NCBI GenBank assembly: GCA_003023745.1 | Contig: PXYV01000006.1 | Coordinates: 1-64,000 of the forward strand | DNA: 64,000 nucleotides | From: Sulfobacillus acidophilus | GTDB lineage: Bacteria; Bacillota; Sulfobacillia; Sulfobacillales; Sulfobacillaceae | Direction: 5' to 3' | Shown here: positions 44,434 through 53,351 of the stretch, in pieces | Layout: each line of letters begins with the position of its first letter | Position numbering within the stretch: the stretch's first letter is position 1 | Made by a program: the position numbers and the translations under genes | The notes under the pieces: model-generated | The model's database searches: none | What the model was told of the DNA's origin: nothing | Seen by the model: the letters and a program-made list of their open reading frames with translations, nothing else

Positions 44434-45561
44434 GGCTGGATTAGACGGTGGCGGATCGGTGGCCACGTAGATCCTGCGGATGCCGTGTTGCCACACACTG
44501 ACCCACTTGTCACGTCCGGGATTGCAATAGGTTTCACCGGTCGGTTCAAATCCTTCTGGCGGTGTTGATTGGACGGCTTGGTAACGGCTGTCCCAGCCCA
44601 GTGTAAAGAGCTCAAACACCAGACCAGCACCCACCAAGTAGCCTGCAATGAGCGGAACATGCAGAACGACTTGGAACAGAATGCCGCCGATAATGCTGAC
44701 TACCCCTGTGAGTTGGACGATGCGTTTACCAGGACGCGTATTTAAGCGACCGGATGGCACTGCGGGTTCTGGGCGTTTGCGAAAGAGCTCCGGCAAATGT
44801 TGCGAGGACGCACGCCAGGTGCGTCGCATCATGAGTCCGGTAAAAATTAAGATAGGCGGAGTAAACAGTTGCATGAGCGTGGTGAAGCCAATGCCCCAAT
44901 GCGGGTTGATATAGTGCCAGATATACACGGGGTTGTCCCGGGTAGTTTCGCCAATGAATCCCCGCAAAATCGCGTAATAGAACATGGCTGACCAAAATTG
45001 GTAGCCTGGGGGCGGCGTGCGATAGCGTTGGATCCAAAAATACCTCAGAATGAGAAAGATGCCGATGAACGAGCCCCACAACTGTTCGGGCCAGCGTCCA
45101 AATCCCAGCTCAGTCATCCGGCCCAGCACCTGATGATCAAACACATTGCCAATTCGCACCATGAAAATTCCCAGAGCGATTCCGGGAACGGCCCAGTCCA
45201 TTATGTAGTTAAAGAGTAAAGGCCGGTGCCGCAACTGAATCCAAAACGCCAGCAGTCCAAATCCCAGAGCCCCGTCGATGGCGAGCCCTCCCTGCCATAC
45301 TTTTAAAATCTGTACCGGATCCGTCCAAATCCATTGCGGATCGTTGGCCAGCACGAAGACGACACGCGCGCCCACCACGCCCCATAATACGGTCCAGAGC
45401 ACGGTATTCGACAACGAGTCGACATCTTCGCCGTCTTGGCGGGCACGCTCTAAGAGGTAATAGCCGCCGCCCAAAATGGCCATCACCATAAAAATGCCGT
45501 ACCAGTGGACACCGAACGGGCCAATTTTAAAGGCGTAGGGGTTCAGTTGAGGAAGATACAC
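44419..45561 (-). CDS. lgt: Prolipoprotein diacylglyceryl transferase (Lgt-like)
   Basis: Lgt attaches diacylglycerol to lipobox cysteines. The protein has seven or eight helices with VHWYGIF early, and the Lgt signature MVRIGNVFDHQVLGRMTELG and FGRWPEQLWGS. The normally conserved His of the GGLS(Y/F)HGGL segment is replaced: here GGLAIDGAL. The start is GTG 45561, 8 nt after AAGGAG, giving 380 aa. A 90-residue tail beyond the last helices (ETYCNPGRDKWVSVWQHGIRR) is longer than usual. Activity is likely but not certain. Confidence 0.85.
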   Translation of the reverse strand: MYLPQLNPYAFKIGPFGVHWYGIFMVMAILGGGYYLLERARQDGEDVDSLSNTVLWTVLWGVVGARVVFVLANDPQWIWTDPVQILKVWQGGLAIDGALGFGLLAFWIQLRHRPLLFNYIMDWAVPGIALGIFMVRIGNVFDHQVLGRMTELGFGRWPEQLWGSFIGIFLILRYFWIQRYRTPPPGYQFWSAMFYYAILRGFIGETTRDNPVYIWHYINPHWGIGFTTLMQLFTPPILIFTGLMMRRTWRASSQHLPELFRKRPEPAVPSGRLNTRPGKRIVQLTGVVSIIGGILFQVVLHVPLIAGYLVGAGLVFELFTLGWDSRYQAVQSTPPEGFEPTGETYCNPGRDKWVSVWQHGIRRIYVATDPPPSNPASPIS

Positions 45562-45668
45562 CGCCTCGTCTCCTTCCATCGTCGCATGCTGTCGCCGCTT
45601 GTGTGGTGAGGCTACCACGCGCTTTTGAACCTTATCGCACACCCACTACATGGTCGGGGCACTCCCTC

Positions 45669-45697
45669 AGTATACTGCATAGTTTGACGCGATTAAA
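45669..45697 (-). promoter_or_regulatory. Candidate lgt promoter
   Basis: On the minus strand TTTAAT (45697-45692), 17 nt, TATACT (45674-45669). The -10 context TATGCAGTATACT closely matches the TATGCAGTATAAT of the gltBD promoter. The leader would be about 100 nt. Confidence 0.5.
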
Positions 45698-45737
45698 ACG
45701 GCCCCGAAGCTTGCCGGGATATTCGCGCTCGCCTATC

Positions 45738-46694
45738 CTAGTGGGTCCAGCGAACGGGAGAGCGGGCCGGGCGGTCCGTCAAAACGCGCACGACATCTTC
45801 TAAGACCAGGGTGGTGGTGCGCAACCGTGACTCTTGGCTCAGTCCCGCCAGGTGTGGCGTCAGGTGGACTTGCGCATAGCGGGCCAAGGGGTCCGGCAAC
45901 GGCGGTGGTTCGACTTCACGTACATCCAAATACACCGGTCCCAATCGTTGGTCTTGCAATTGCTGCACAAGTGCCGCTTCGTCGATGAGACTGCCACGGG
46001 CGGTATTGATTAAAATGGATCCGGGCTGAATATAAGACAACGTCTGGTGGTTTAAAAGGTGATAGGTTTCAGGTCGAAGCGATGCATGCAGCGTGATGGC
46101 ATCGGCTCGTTGCAAGAGTTCTTCCATGGTGGCGATAGGCGTTACGGTGCCATCGGCGATGAGGGAATGAAACGGGGCCAAGTGAGGATCGTATGCCTCA
46201 ACGTTCATGCCCAAGGCACGTGCCGCTCGCGCTACCCGACTGCCAATGTCTCCTAGACCGACCACGCCCAGCGTCTTGCCATAAATTTCGCGACCTCCCA
46301 GTCGACGTGACCAAGCTCCCGATTTGGTGTTGGTCGACCAATCGAGCCAGGGGCGCATACTGTGCAAAAGAGCACCTAACACGTATTCCACGACGGCCGG
46401 AGCATTGGCGCCGCGCGCGTATACGATCACGACGCGGTGCGCCTGGCAGGCGTTCACGTCGATGTTATCTAGCCCTACGCCGAGTCGGCCGATGACTTGC
46501 AACCGCGGGGCGGCATCCAACAAATCGCCGTCGACGCGCGTCTGATTGCGAATGATGAGTGCCCTGGCGCCGTGCAGTTCGTTATGAAGGGCGCCGACGC
46601 TCGACCAAAGGTCCGGATTGTAGACATGTTTTATGGGTAATTGGCTTAGAAGATCTAGTCCGTAATCGTCTAGCCACTCGCTCACCACAATCAT
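45738..46694 (-). CDS. D-isomer 2-hydroxyacid dehydrogenase (phosphoglycerate dehydrogenase-like)
   Basis: A 318-aa NAD-dependent dehydrogenase. The NAD motif LGVVGLGDIGSRVARAAR, the catalytic Arg in INTARGSLID, the following Glu region, and the catalytic His in LTPHLAGLS are all present. It lacks the ACT domain of long SerA enzymes. The substrate could be 3-phosphoglycerate or another 2-hydroxyacid. ATG 46694 follows GGGGGAA. It is divergent from fliO. Confidence 0.9.
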   Translation of the reverse strand: MIVVSEWLDDYGLDLLSQLPIKHVYNPDLWSSVGALHNELHGARALIIRNQTRVDGDLLDAAPRLQVIGRLGVGLDNIDVNACQAHRVVIVYARGANAPAVVEYVLGALLHSMRPWLDWSTNTKSGAWSRRLGGREIYGKTLGVVGLGDIGSRVARAARALGMNVEAYDPHLAPFHSLIADGTVTPIATMEELLQRADAITLHASLRPETYHLLNHQTLSYIQPGSILINTARGSLIDEAALVQQLQDQRLGPVYLDVREVEPPPLPDPLARYAQVHLTPHLAGLSQESRLRTTTLVLEDVVRVLTDRPARSPVRWTH

Positions 46695-46768
46695 GCAGCA
46701 TTCCCCCGTTTGATAAAAAGGCAGTAAATACCCCTTAAGTTTCGTATTCAAATCGTCGGCTTTTTATA

Positions 46769-47161
46769 ATGAAGAGAAGGATTGGGGGCTCATTCGAATT
46801 GTCATCTGTGGGGTTAGTTCTGAACTTCGTCTGGGCCATGCTCTTGGTTGTGGCTTTAGCATATGTGGCAGCTCGCTTGTTAAAACGAATCGGATTAGGG
46901 AAGTCGAGCCCGTCGCGCTACCTGAATCAAATTGACTACCTGCCGTTGGGGCCCAAGCGCGGCATCGCGTTGGTTCAGGTTGTAGACCGGACGGTAGCTC
47001 TGGGGATTACCGACCAATCCGTGTCGTTTTTAATGGAAGTCACGCCCGAAGCGATGGCACAGCGGGCAACGGAGGTCATTGCCGGGGTCGGAGAACCACC
47101 GTCCCTCTCCCAATTTGCCGAAGAGATGATTAGACGGTGGAAGCGAGACGACCGCGCATGA
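46769..47161 (+). CDS. fliO: Flagellar export protein FliO
   Basis: FliO helps assemble FliP. The 130-aa protein has one helix (VWAMLLVVALAYVAARLLK) and a cytoplasmic part with FliO-like YLPLGPKRGIALVQVVDRTV and LGIT. The start is uncertain. ATG 46769 lacks an SD and overlaps a TATAAT (46765-46770). If that is a promoter, TTG 46799 (10 nt after GGGGG) is the true start. The stop overlaps fliP in ATGA. Confidence 0.85.
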   Translation: MKRRIGGSFELSSVGLVLNFVWAMLLVVALAYVAARLLKRIGLGKSSPSRYLNQIDYLPLGPKRGIALVQVVDRTVALGITDQSVSFLMEVTPEAMAQRATEVIAGVGEPPSLSQFAEEMIRRWKRDDRA

Positions 47162-47919
47162 ATGTGTGGACGCGACGGCTGTTGCCGGTGGTACTCGGCC
47201 TGTTGGTTGTGGGTGTGTCGTCGCCGGTTTGGGCAGCATCTACGCCGGGCTTGCCCAGTATTACTATTAACTCTGGCAGCAGCGGTTCGCCCAGCCAAAC
47301 CATCGGGATTTTAGCTCTTATCACGTTGATCGCGTTTCTACCGGCGTTGTTGTTGACCATGACAGCCTTTACCCGCATTATTACGGTTTTGTCGTTCTTG
47401 CGCACTGCATTGGGTTTGCAATCCACGCCCCCGAATCAAGTCTTAATCGGGCTAGCTTTGTTTCTCACCGCCTTTGTTATGGCCCCCACTTTGTCAGCCG
47501 TCAACCATCAGGCGTTACATCCATACCTTTTGGGACGAATCTCGCTCATGGCAGCGGGGTCTCGGGCGCTTGGCCCGATGCGCCACTTTATGTACCATCA
47601 AACGCGGCCAAGCGACTTGGACCTGTTTTTGCGGCTCGATCATGTGAAAGTGCCGCATTCTTTGAAGAATGTTCCCACGATGGCACTGATTCCGGCCTTT
47701 ATAATCTCCGAACTCAAAACGGCGTTTGAGATTGGCGTTTATATTTACATTCCTTTTGTCGTCATTGACATGGTGGTTTCCACCATTCTTATGTCGATGG
47801 GCATGATGATGGTGCCGCCTACGTTGATTTCTCTGCCTCTGAAACTGTTGCTCTTTGTTCTCGCCAATGGTTGGGTTCTGGTGGTCCAGTCGTTGGTCAT
47901 GTCCTTTCACGGAGGGTAA
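47158..47919 (+). CDS. fliP: Flagellar export gate protein FliP
   Basis: FliP forms the core of the export gate. The 253-aa protein has a signal peptide (cleavage near VWAAS), then FLPALLLTMTAFTRIITVLSF, PPNQVLIGLALFLTAFVMAP, ALIPAFIISELKTAFEIGV and MGMMMVPPTLISLPLKLLLF, the family signatures. ATG 47158 is coupled to fliO; the longer frame from 47137 lies inside fliO. Confidence 0.96.
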   Translation: MNVWTRRLLPVVLGLLVVGVSSPVWAASTPGLPSITINSGSSGSPSQTIGILALITLIAFLPALLLTMTAFTRIITVLSFLRTALGLQSTPPNQVLIGLALFLTAFVMAPTLSAVNHQALHPYLLGRISLMAAGSRALGPMRHFMYHQTRPSDLDLFLRLDHVKVPHSLKNVPTMALIPAFIISELKTAFEIGVYIYIPFVVIDMVVSTILMSMGMMMVPPTLISLPLKLLLFVLANGWVLVVQSLVMSFHGG

Positions 47920-47921
47920 CG

Positions 47922-48194
47922 ATGCAAGACTTCTTTTTGCAATTGAGCCAGTCTGCCATGATCACTGCGGGCATTGTGTTGATCCCGCTGTTGGCGGCCT
48001 CCCTGTTGGTAGGATTATTGGTGGGCATTTTCCAGGCGACGACTCAGATTCAAGACATGACGCTCTCGTTTTTGCCGAAAGTGGCCGTGATCGCGGTGAT
48101 TATGTACTTTGGCGGTCCGTTTTTGCTGCGGGTTCTGGTTAACTTCACGCATCAAGATCTGGCGAATTTTTGGCAAGTGGTGACGCTGCCCTAA
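47922..48194 (+). CDS. fliQ: Flagellar export gate protein FliQ
   Basis: A 90-aa two-helix protein with IPLLAASLLVGLLVGIFQA and TTQIQDMTLSFLPKVAVI, which is the FliQ signature. ATG 47922 follows GGAGGG. It is 2 nt after fliP. The following gap of about 100 nt to fliR holds no gene. Confidence 0.95.
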   Translation: MQDFFLQLSQSAMITAGIVLIPLLAASLLVGLLVGIFQATTQIQDMTLSFLPKVAVIAVIMYFGGPFLLRVLVNFTHQDLANFWQVVTLP

Positions 48195-48293
48195 GCGACG
48201 CACCCATTACGGGTCTAAAAATGGCGGGGGCTACCCCGATCGTGAGTAAAATAGGGGAGAAACGGGGTTTGTTGTGAAAAGAACGGACAGCCG

Positions 48294-49076
48294 ATGACAC
48301 TGACATTGCAAGTCACATCATTGACCACGACATTTTTGCTGGTTAGTGCGCGCCTGGCGGGCATCGTGGTGTCGGCGCCTTTCTTTGGGTCTAGTTATAT
48401 TCCTGCCATGCTGCGGGTCGCCTTGATATTTTTGGCCGGATTAATCTTGACACCCGGCCTGCATGCAGCGGCTGCAATGACGGGTGGGCTTTTAGCGCTG
48501 GGAATGCTGATTCAGTTTGCGGTAGGTACCATGATGGGGATGGTATTGGCGGTGTTTTTAAGCGTGTTTGGCATTGCCGGTCAAATTATCACCTATCAGT
48601 TGGGCGTGGGATTGGCGGTCGCCGCGAATCCGGGACTGTTGACCGAAGGATCGTTTTTGTCGGAGTGGGAAACCTTGCTCGCTACCTTGGTGTTCGTGGT
48701 GGGAGGGGGTCCGGAGTTGATGGTGACGGCACTGCATGCGAGTTTTCAGGCGATTAGCGTCAATGCGTTGGTGATTCCCGGATCCGCGCTGGGTTTTGTG
48801 GTGGGGCTGATGCAAACCGTGCTGGAGATTGCCTTGTTGATGGCGGCTCCACTGGTACTGACGGGACTCATTGTGAACCTCAGCGTCGGTGTTTTATCCC
48901 GCGCTTTCCCCCAACTCAATGCCTATTTCTTTGCGATGCCTATCAACTTTGGGTTGAGCTTATTGATGTTCTTGGTGATTTTGCCTCTGATGTTTACAGT
49001 CATGCCGACCATCTGGCAGCAAGGCTGGACTGACGTGAGTCGTTTGTTGGTGTATTTGGAAGGACGTCGCGTATGA
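48294..49076 (+). CDS. fliR: Flagellar export gate protein FliR
   Basis: A 260-aa membrane protein with six helices. N-terminal FLLVSARLAGIVVSAPFFGS and PAMLRVALIFLAGLIL are FliR-like, as is the segment SVFGIAGQIITYQLGVGLA. The C-terminus PINFGLSLLMFLVILPLMF ends the family pattern. Its stop overlaps flhB in ATGA. Confidence 0.94.
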   Translation: MTLTLQVTSLTTTFLLVSARLAGIVVSAPFFGSSYIPAMLRVALIFLAGLILTPGLHAAAAMTGGLLALGMLIQFAVGTMMGMVLAVFLSVFGIAGQIITYQLGVGLAVAANPGLLTEGSFLSEWETLLATLVFVVGGGPELMVTALHASFQAISVNALVIPGSALGFVVGLMQTVLEIALLMAAPLVLTGLIVNLSVGVLSRAFPQLNAYFFAMPINFGLSLLMFLVILPLMFTVMPTIWQQGWTDVSRLLVYLEGRRV

Positions 49077-50164
49077 CACACGCGCTCGATCTGAATGGAG
49101 TCAGACTCTGGAATATGGCCGAACGGACCCAACGGCCGACGCCTCGCCGGCGCCAACGGGCGCGGGAAGAAGGCCAGGGATGGTTTAGTCCGGACTTTCA
49201 GGCTGGATTGGCTTTGTTGGTGGCATTCGTGGTCTTGCATTGGTACTTGCCGTTCAGTGGACGGCAATTGGCGAAAATGGAGTCAAGTATCCTAGCGCTG
49301 AGCACTGGACCTGACTTTGCGGTGACCTGGTTTAGTGCAGTGGCGGTGGCGGTGCACTCCCTCATTGTGGTGCTGGCTCCGATTGCCCTGCCCTTGGGCG
49401 GAGTCGGATTGGCTGCCGCGTTGGCTCAGCGCGGATTGCGGCTGACGCTTAGCCGACTGGCCCCCGACTTTTCGCGCTTGGATCCCTTTGCGGGGTTGGC
49501 ACGCATGTTTTCCAGCCAAAGCTTGTGGGTGTTGGCGAAAGGCTTTTTGAAGATGGGCGTTATCGGGGTGGCTGTGGGCTTGGCGATGGCGGAGAATCTG
49601 CACGCCTATGCCGAACTGATTGTGCTTCCGCTGGGACAGGCGCTTAGCGACTCGGGCACCCTCTTGTCTGGCATCTTAATTCGCGCGGCGGCAGCTTATT
49701 TTGTTATTGGGGCCATCGATGCCGGCTATCAGTATTACTCGTTTCAGCAGAGCCTGCGCATGTCGACCGACGAAGTGCGCGACGAAATGAAAGAGATTGA
49801 AGGAGACCCTAAAATTCGGGGGCGGCGGCGCCAATTGCATCGAAAGCTGATTCAGACGGGCATGCGTGAAGTAAAAAATGCATCGGTGATTGTTACCAAC
49901 CCGACCCACTACGCGGTCGCCCTCAAGTGGGACGAAAAAACCATGCGCGCCCCCGTCGTCACGGCCAAAGGGGCCGACGACGTGGCCTTGGCCATGCGCG
50001 AGATTGCCTATCAAGAAAGCATCCCCCTGGTGGAAAATCCTCCCCTGGCCCGCTCCCTGTATCTGGTGCCATTGGGCGAGAGTATTCGTGAAGAGCACTA
50101 TCAGGCGGTGGCGGATATTTTGGCCTTTATCATCCGTCGGCGACGCGGGGGGTGGACGTCATGA
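49073..50164 (+). CDS. flhB: Flagellar export switch protein FlhB
   Basis: FlhB switches export specificity from hook to filament by self-cleavage. The 363-aa protein begins with AERTQRPTPRRRQRAREEGQ, has four helices, and carries the autocleavage site NPTH at residues 276-279 (cleaved between Asn and Pro). The following KGADDVALAMREIAYQE is also typical. It is coupled to fliR before it and to flhA after it. Confidence 0.96.
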   Translation: MTHALDLNGVRLWNMAERTQRPTPRRRQRAREEGQGWFSPDFQAGLALLVAFVVLHWYLPFSGRQLAKMESSILALSTGPDFAVTWFSAVAVAVHSLIVVLAPIALPLGGVGLAAALAQRGLRLTLSRLAPDFSRLDPFAGLARMFSSQSLWVLAKGFLKMGVIGVAVGLAMAENLHAYAELIVLPLGQALSDSGTLLSGILIRAAAAYFVIGAIDAGYQYYSFQQSLRMSTDEVRDEMKEIEGDPKIRGRRRQLHRKLIQTGMREVKNASVIVTNPTHYAVALKWDEKTMRAPVVTAKGADDVALAMREIAYQESIPLVENPPLARSLYLVPLGESIREEHYQAVADILAFIIRRRRGGWTS

Positions 50165-52203
50165 GATGGAATCTGCGCGGGATGGTGCAAGAAGGATTTG
50201 TACCGATGGCGGCCATTGTGGCGGTGCTGATGCTAGTGATTCCCGTGCCGCCTTGGGTCTTAGACTTCTTTTTGCTGGTCAATATTGCGCTTGCCATTAC
50301 GGTATTGGTGAGCACAATGTTCATTAACCAGGTTCTCGAATTATCCGTGTTTCCGTCGTTGTTGCTGTTGACCACCCTATTTCGGTTGGCGCTGGAAGTG
50401 ACGGCTACCCGCCTGATTTTGCTTCAGGCCGATCCGGGTGCGGTCATCGAGACGTTTGGGCGGTTGGTTGTCGGTGACAACGTCATTGTGGGCATCATTA
50501 TTTTCATCATCTTGATTGTCATCCAATTCATGGTAATTACCCGAGGGGCAGAGCGCGTGTCCGAGGTGGCGGCGCGCTTTACCTTGGATGCGATGCCAGG
50601 CAAGCAAATGGCGGTGGATGCGGAACTGAACGCCGGACTCATTAAAGAGGCGGAAGCGAAGCGCCGCCGCCAAGATATTGAACGTGAAGCGGACTTTTAC
50701 GGCGCCATGGATGGAGCGTCCAAGTTTGTGCGCGGCGATGCGATCGCCGGCATTGTTATTGTCGTGATTAATATTGTTGGCGGTCTCATCATTGGTTTGG
50801 TACAGCGCCATATGGGGCTGGGGGCTGCGGCCAACACCTATACCATCCTGACGGTGGGAGAAGGACTGACAACCCAAATTCCCGCGTTATTGCTGTCGAC
50901 CTCGACCGGTATTCTGGTGACGCGCTCCGGCGCTTCCGGCAGCACGCTCAACCGCGACGTGCTGTCGCAGTTGACGGCCTTGCCGCGAGTGCTATACGTG
51001 GTGGCAATTGTGCTGGGCTTGATGGCGATGCTGGGGATTCCCCCGCTGATTCCGCTGTTGCTGGGTGCCACCGCATTTTATGCGGCCTGGCGACTCGAGT
51101 CGGCCCAAAAGCAGGAAAAGCAGCAGTTGGAAGAGAAGAAGCGTACGGAAGGGGAAAATCAGAAGAATCGACCAGAATCGGCATTAAGTCTGATTGGGAG
51201 TGACGCCGTCGAATTAGAAGTGGGAGTAGGATTGGTTCCGCTCGCAGGCGGACAGGCGGGTCATGATTTGCGGGAGCGGATTTCGGCGCTGCGGCGCCAG
51301 ATTACGGTTGAACTGGGGTTGGTGGTGCCGCCAATCCGGGTGCGCGACAATATCGAATTGCAACTCAATGAATATCGTATCCGCATTCGCGGGGCTGAGG
51401 TGGCGTTGGCGGAAATCCGCCCGGATCGTTTCTTGGCAATGGGAGGTGGGGGCTTGGGCATCGAGACAGCTGTACCAACGACCGATCCCGTTTTTGGATT
51501 GCCGGCGTTTTGGATTCGCGAAGACTCTCGTGAACGGGCTGAAATGGCGGGGGCGACTGTCATCGATCCAGGCTCTGTCATGGTCACCCACTTGGCGGAG
51601 ATTATTCGGCGGCATGCCTACGAAATAATGGGTCGACAGGATGTTAAGTTGTTGATTGATCACGTGCGGCAAACGCATCCGGTGGTAGTGCAGGAATTGA
51701 TTCCTGATCTCTTAAGCTTAGGCGAGGTACAACGTGTTCTGGCGAACCTTTTGCGCGAACGGGTGTCGATTCGCGATTTGCCGACCATTTTGGAGGCGCT
51801 GGCCGATCGTGCCCGCACGACCAAGGATATTGATGTGCTCACCGAATCTGCCCGGCAAGCCATTGGGCGGCATATCACGCGGGGGCTCATGCGGCAAGGG
51901 GTTTTGCATGCCTTGGTGCTCTCGCCCGAAGTAGAAGCGGAAATTCGCAGTTCCATCGAAAGGAGCGAGCAGGGGAATTATTTAAATCTGGATCCCACTA
52001 AAGCCCAACAAATTTTCCAAAGCATTCGCGATTTGTTGCAAAAATTGCCACAGGGAGCGCCACCCGCCATCATCACCTCGCCCATTATCCGGATGTACTT
52101 AAAACGGTTGACGGAGCGAATGTGGCGCGACATGGCCGTGTTGTCGTACGCAGAACTCAGCAGTGACATTGCGGTGAAGACAGTCGGGGTGGTCTCGTTA
52201 TGA
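50161..52203 (+). CDS. flhA: Flagellar export gate protein FlhA
   Basis: FlhA is the main export gate. The 680-aa protein has about eight helices, the FHIPEP-family loop RRRQDIEREADFYGAMDGAS, and a cytoplasmic domain from residue about 340 with IRVRDNIELQLNEYRIRIRG and DVKLLIDHVRQTHPVVVQEL. ATG 50161 overlaps the flhB stop. The stop overlaps flhF. Confidence 0.96.
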   Translation: MRWNLRGMVQEGFVPMAAIVAVLMLVIPVPPWVLDFFLLVNIALAITVLVSTMFINQVLELSVFPSLLLLTTLFRLALEVTATRLILLQADPGAVIETFGRLVVGDNVIVGIIIFIILIVIQFMVITRGAERVSEVAARFTLDAMPGKQMAVDAELNAGLIKEAEAKRRRQDIEREADFYGAMDGASKFVRGDAIAGIVIVVINIVGGLIIGLVQRHMGLGAAANTYTILTVGEGLTTQIPALLLSTSTGILVTRSGASGSTLNRDVLSQLTALPRVLYVVAIVLGLMAMLGIPPLIPLLLGATAFYAAWRLESAQKQEKQQLEEKKRTEGENQKNRPESALSLIGSDAVELEVGVGLVPLAGGQAGHDLRERISALRRQITVELGLVVPPIRVRDNIELQLNEYRIRIRGAEVALAEIRPDRFLAMGGGGLGIETAVPTTDPVFGLPAFWIREDSRERAEMAGATVIDPGSVMVTHLAEIIRRHAYEIMGRQDVKLLIDHVRQTHPVVVQELIPDLLSLGEVQRVLANLLRERVSIRDLPTILEALADRARTTKDIDVLTESARQAIGRHITRGLMRQGVLHALVLSPEVEAEIRSSIERSEQGNYLNLDPTKAQQIFQSIRDLLQKLPQGAPPAIITSPIIRMYLKRLTERMWRDMAVLSYAELSSDIAVKTVGVVSL

Positions 52204-53351
52204 TTGTTAAACGTTTTGTGGGAAAGACAGCAGAGGAGGCGTTGGCGCGCGCAAAATGGGAGTTGGGCGACGACGCCATCATCCTTTCGTCGGGCAAAGC
52301 GCGAGATTCATGGTGGAAGTTTTGGGAGAGCGGCTTTCAAGTGTTGGTGGCCACCGATTATTCGCGTAAAAATGGAGCTACAGCGGCGCGTGAGGCGGCT
52401 CCCACGGTGATGGAGGGACAAGCGCCACCCGTTGTGCAGATTGGGCGCATACCGGAATCGATGCCGGACCCCGTCGCGACGATTACGACATCGTCATCCA
52501 CCCAAGATCGCCTCGACCAGATGATGGAGATGTTGGAGGGATTTGGTCAGCGTCTTGAACGCATCGCGTTTCGGGACGATGACAACCGCACGGATATTTA
52601 CCAATGGTTAGTCAAGCGAGGCGTGAGTGAAGGGTGGGCTTTAAAGCTGGCGGAAAGTGCAGCCCAATACCGGGAAACGCGCCATGCGACGATCGGAGAG
52701 GCAGTGCGGGAAACATTTTTAGAGCGGTTGTTACCGCCGGCGCCGATTGCACTGGCTGAGCCCGCGACGGTGCTATTTATCGGTCCCACCGGTTCAGGGA
52801 AGACCACCACGATTGCGAAACTGGCGGCCTATTGCCACTTGGAACGGCAAAAGTCGGTACTGCTCATCTCGACCGACACGTTTCGCGTGGCAGCGGTAGA
52901 GCAATTGCGAACGTATGCCGAAATTATCGGTGTGCCATTGCAAATTGCGCTAAGACCGCAAGATATCCCACATATTTTAAAGGATCGCCAGGCCGACGTG
53001 GTATTGATTGATACTGCGGGTCACAGTCTTAACCACACGCTTTACATGTCGGAGATTCGCACGATTGCTGAACTATCGCATGCCAACGATATTGAACTGG
53101 TGTTGCCGGCCACCATGGATGCGGAGCTCATGTGTGAAACCGCGTTGAAATTTGGGCAGGGCCTCAATCCCAAAGTGTGTATGACCAAGATCGACGAGAT
53201 TCGCAATCCTGGGCCCATGTTAACAACGGCGCTAACATTGGGCTGGCCACTTTCCTATGTGACGGACGGACAAAACGTTCCGGAAGATATCCAGGTGGCT
53301 TTTCCCGAAACACTCGTAAATCTTTTGGAAGGAGGCGACGTTGATGGCTAA
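52200..53351 (+). CDS. flhF: SRP-type GTPase FlhF
   Basis: FlhF sets where flagella are built. The 383-aa protein has an N-terminal basic B domain (MIVKRFVGKTAEEALARAKW), then the N and G domains. G-motifs are GPTGSGKTTTIAKLAA near 195, ISTDTFRVAAVEQLRTYAE, DTAGHS and MTKIDE. The 3' end overlaps flhG by 8 nt, the usual FlhF/FlhG pairing. Confidence 0.95.
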   Translation: MIVKRFVGKTAEEALARAKWELGDDAIILSSGKARDSWWKFWESGFQVLVATDYSRKNGATAAREAAPTVMEGQAPPVVQIGRIPESMPDPVATITTSSSTQDRLDQMMEMLEGFGQRLERIAFRDDDNRTDIYQWLVKRGVSEGWALKLAESAAQYRETRHATIGEAVRETFLERLLPPAPIALAEPATVLFIGPTGSGKTTTIAKLAAYCHLERQKSVLLISTDTFRVAAVEQLRTYAEIIGVPLQIALRPQDIPHILKDRQADVVLIDTAGHSLNHTLYMSEIRTIAELSHANDIELVLPATMDAELMCETALKFGQGLNPKVCMTKIDEIRNPGPMLTTALTLGWPLSYVTDGQNVPEDIQVAFPETLVNLLEGGDVDG

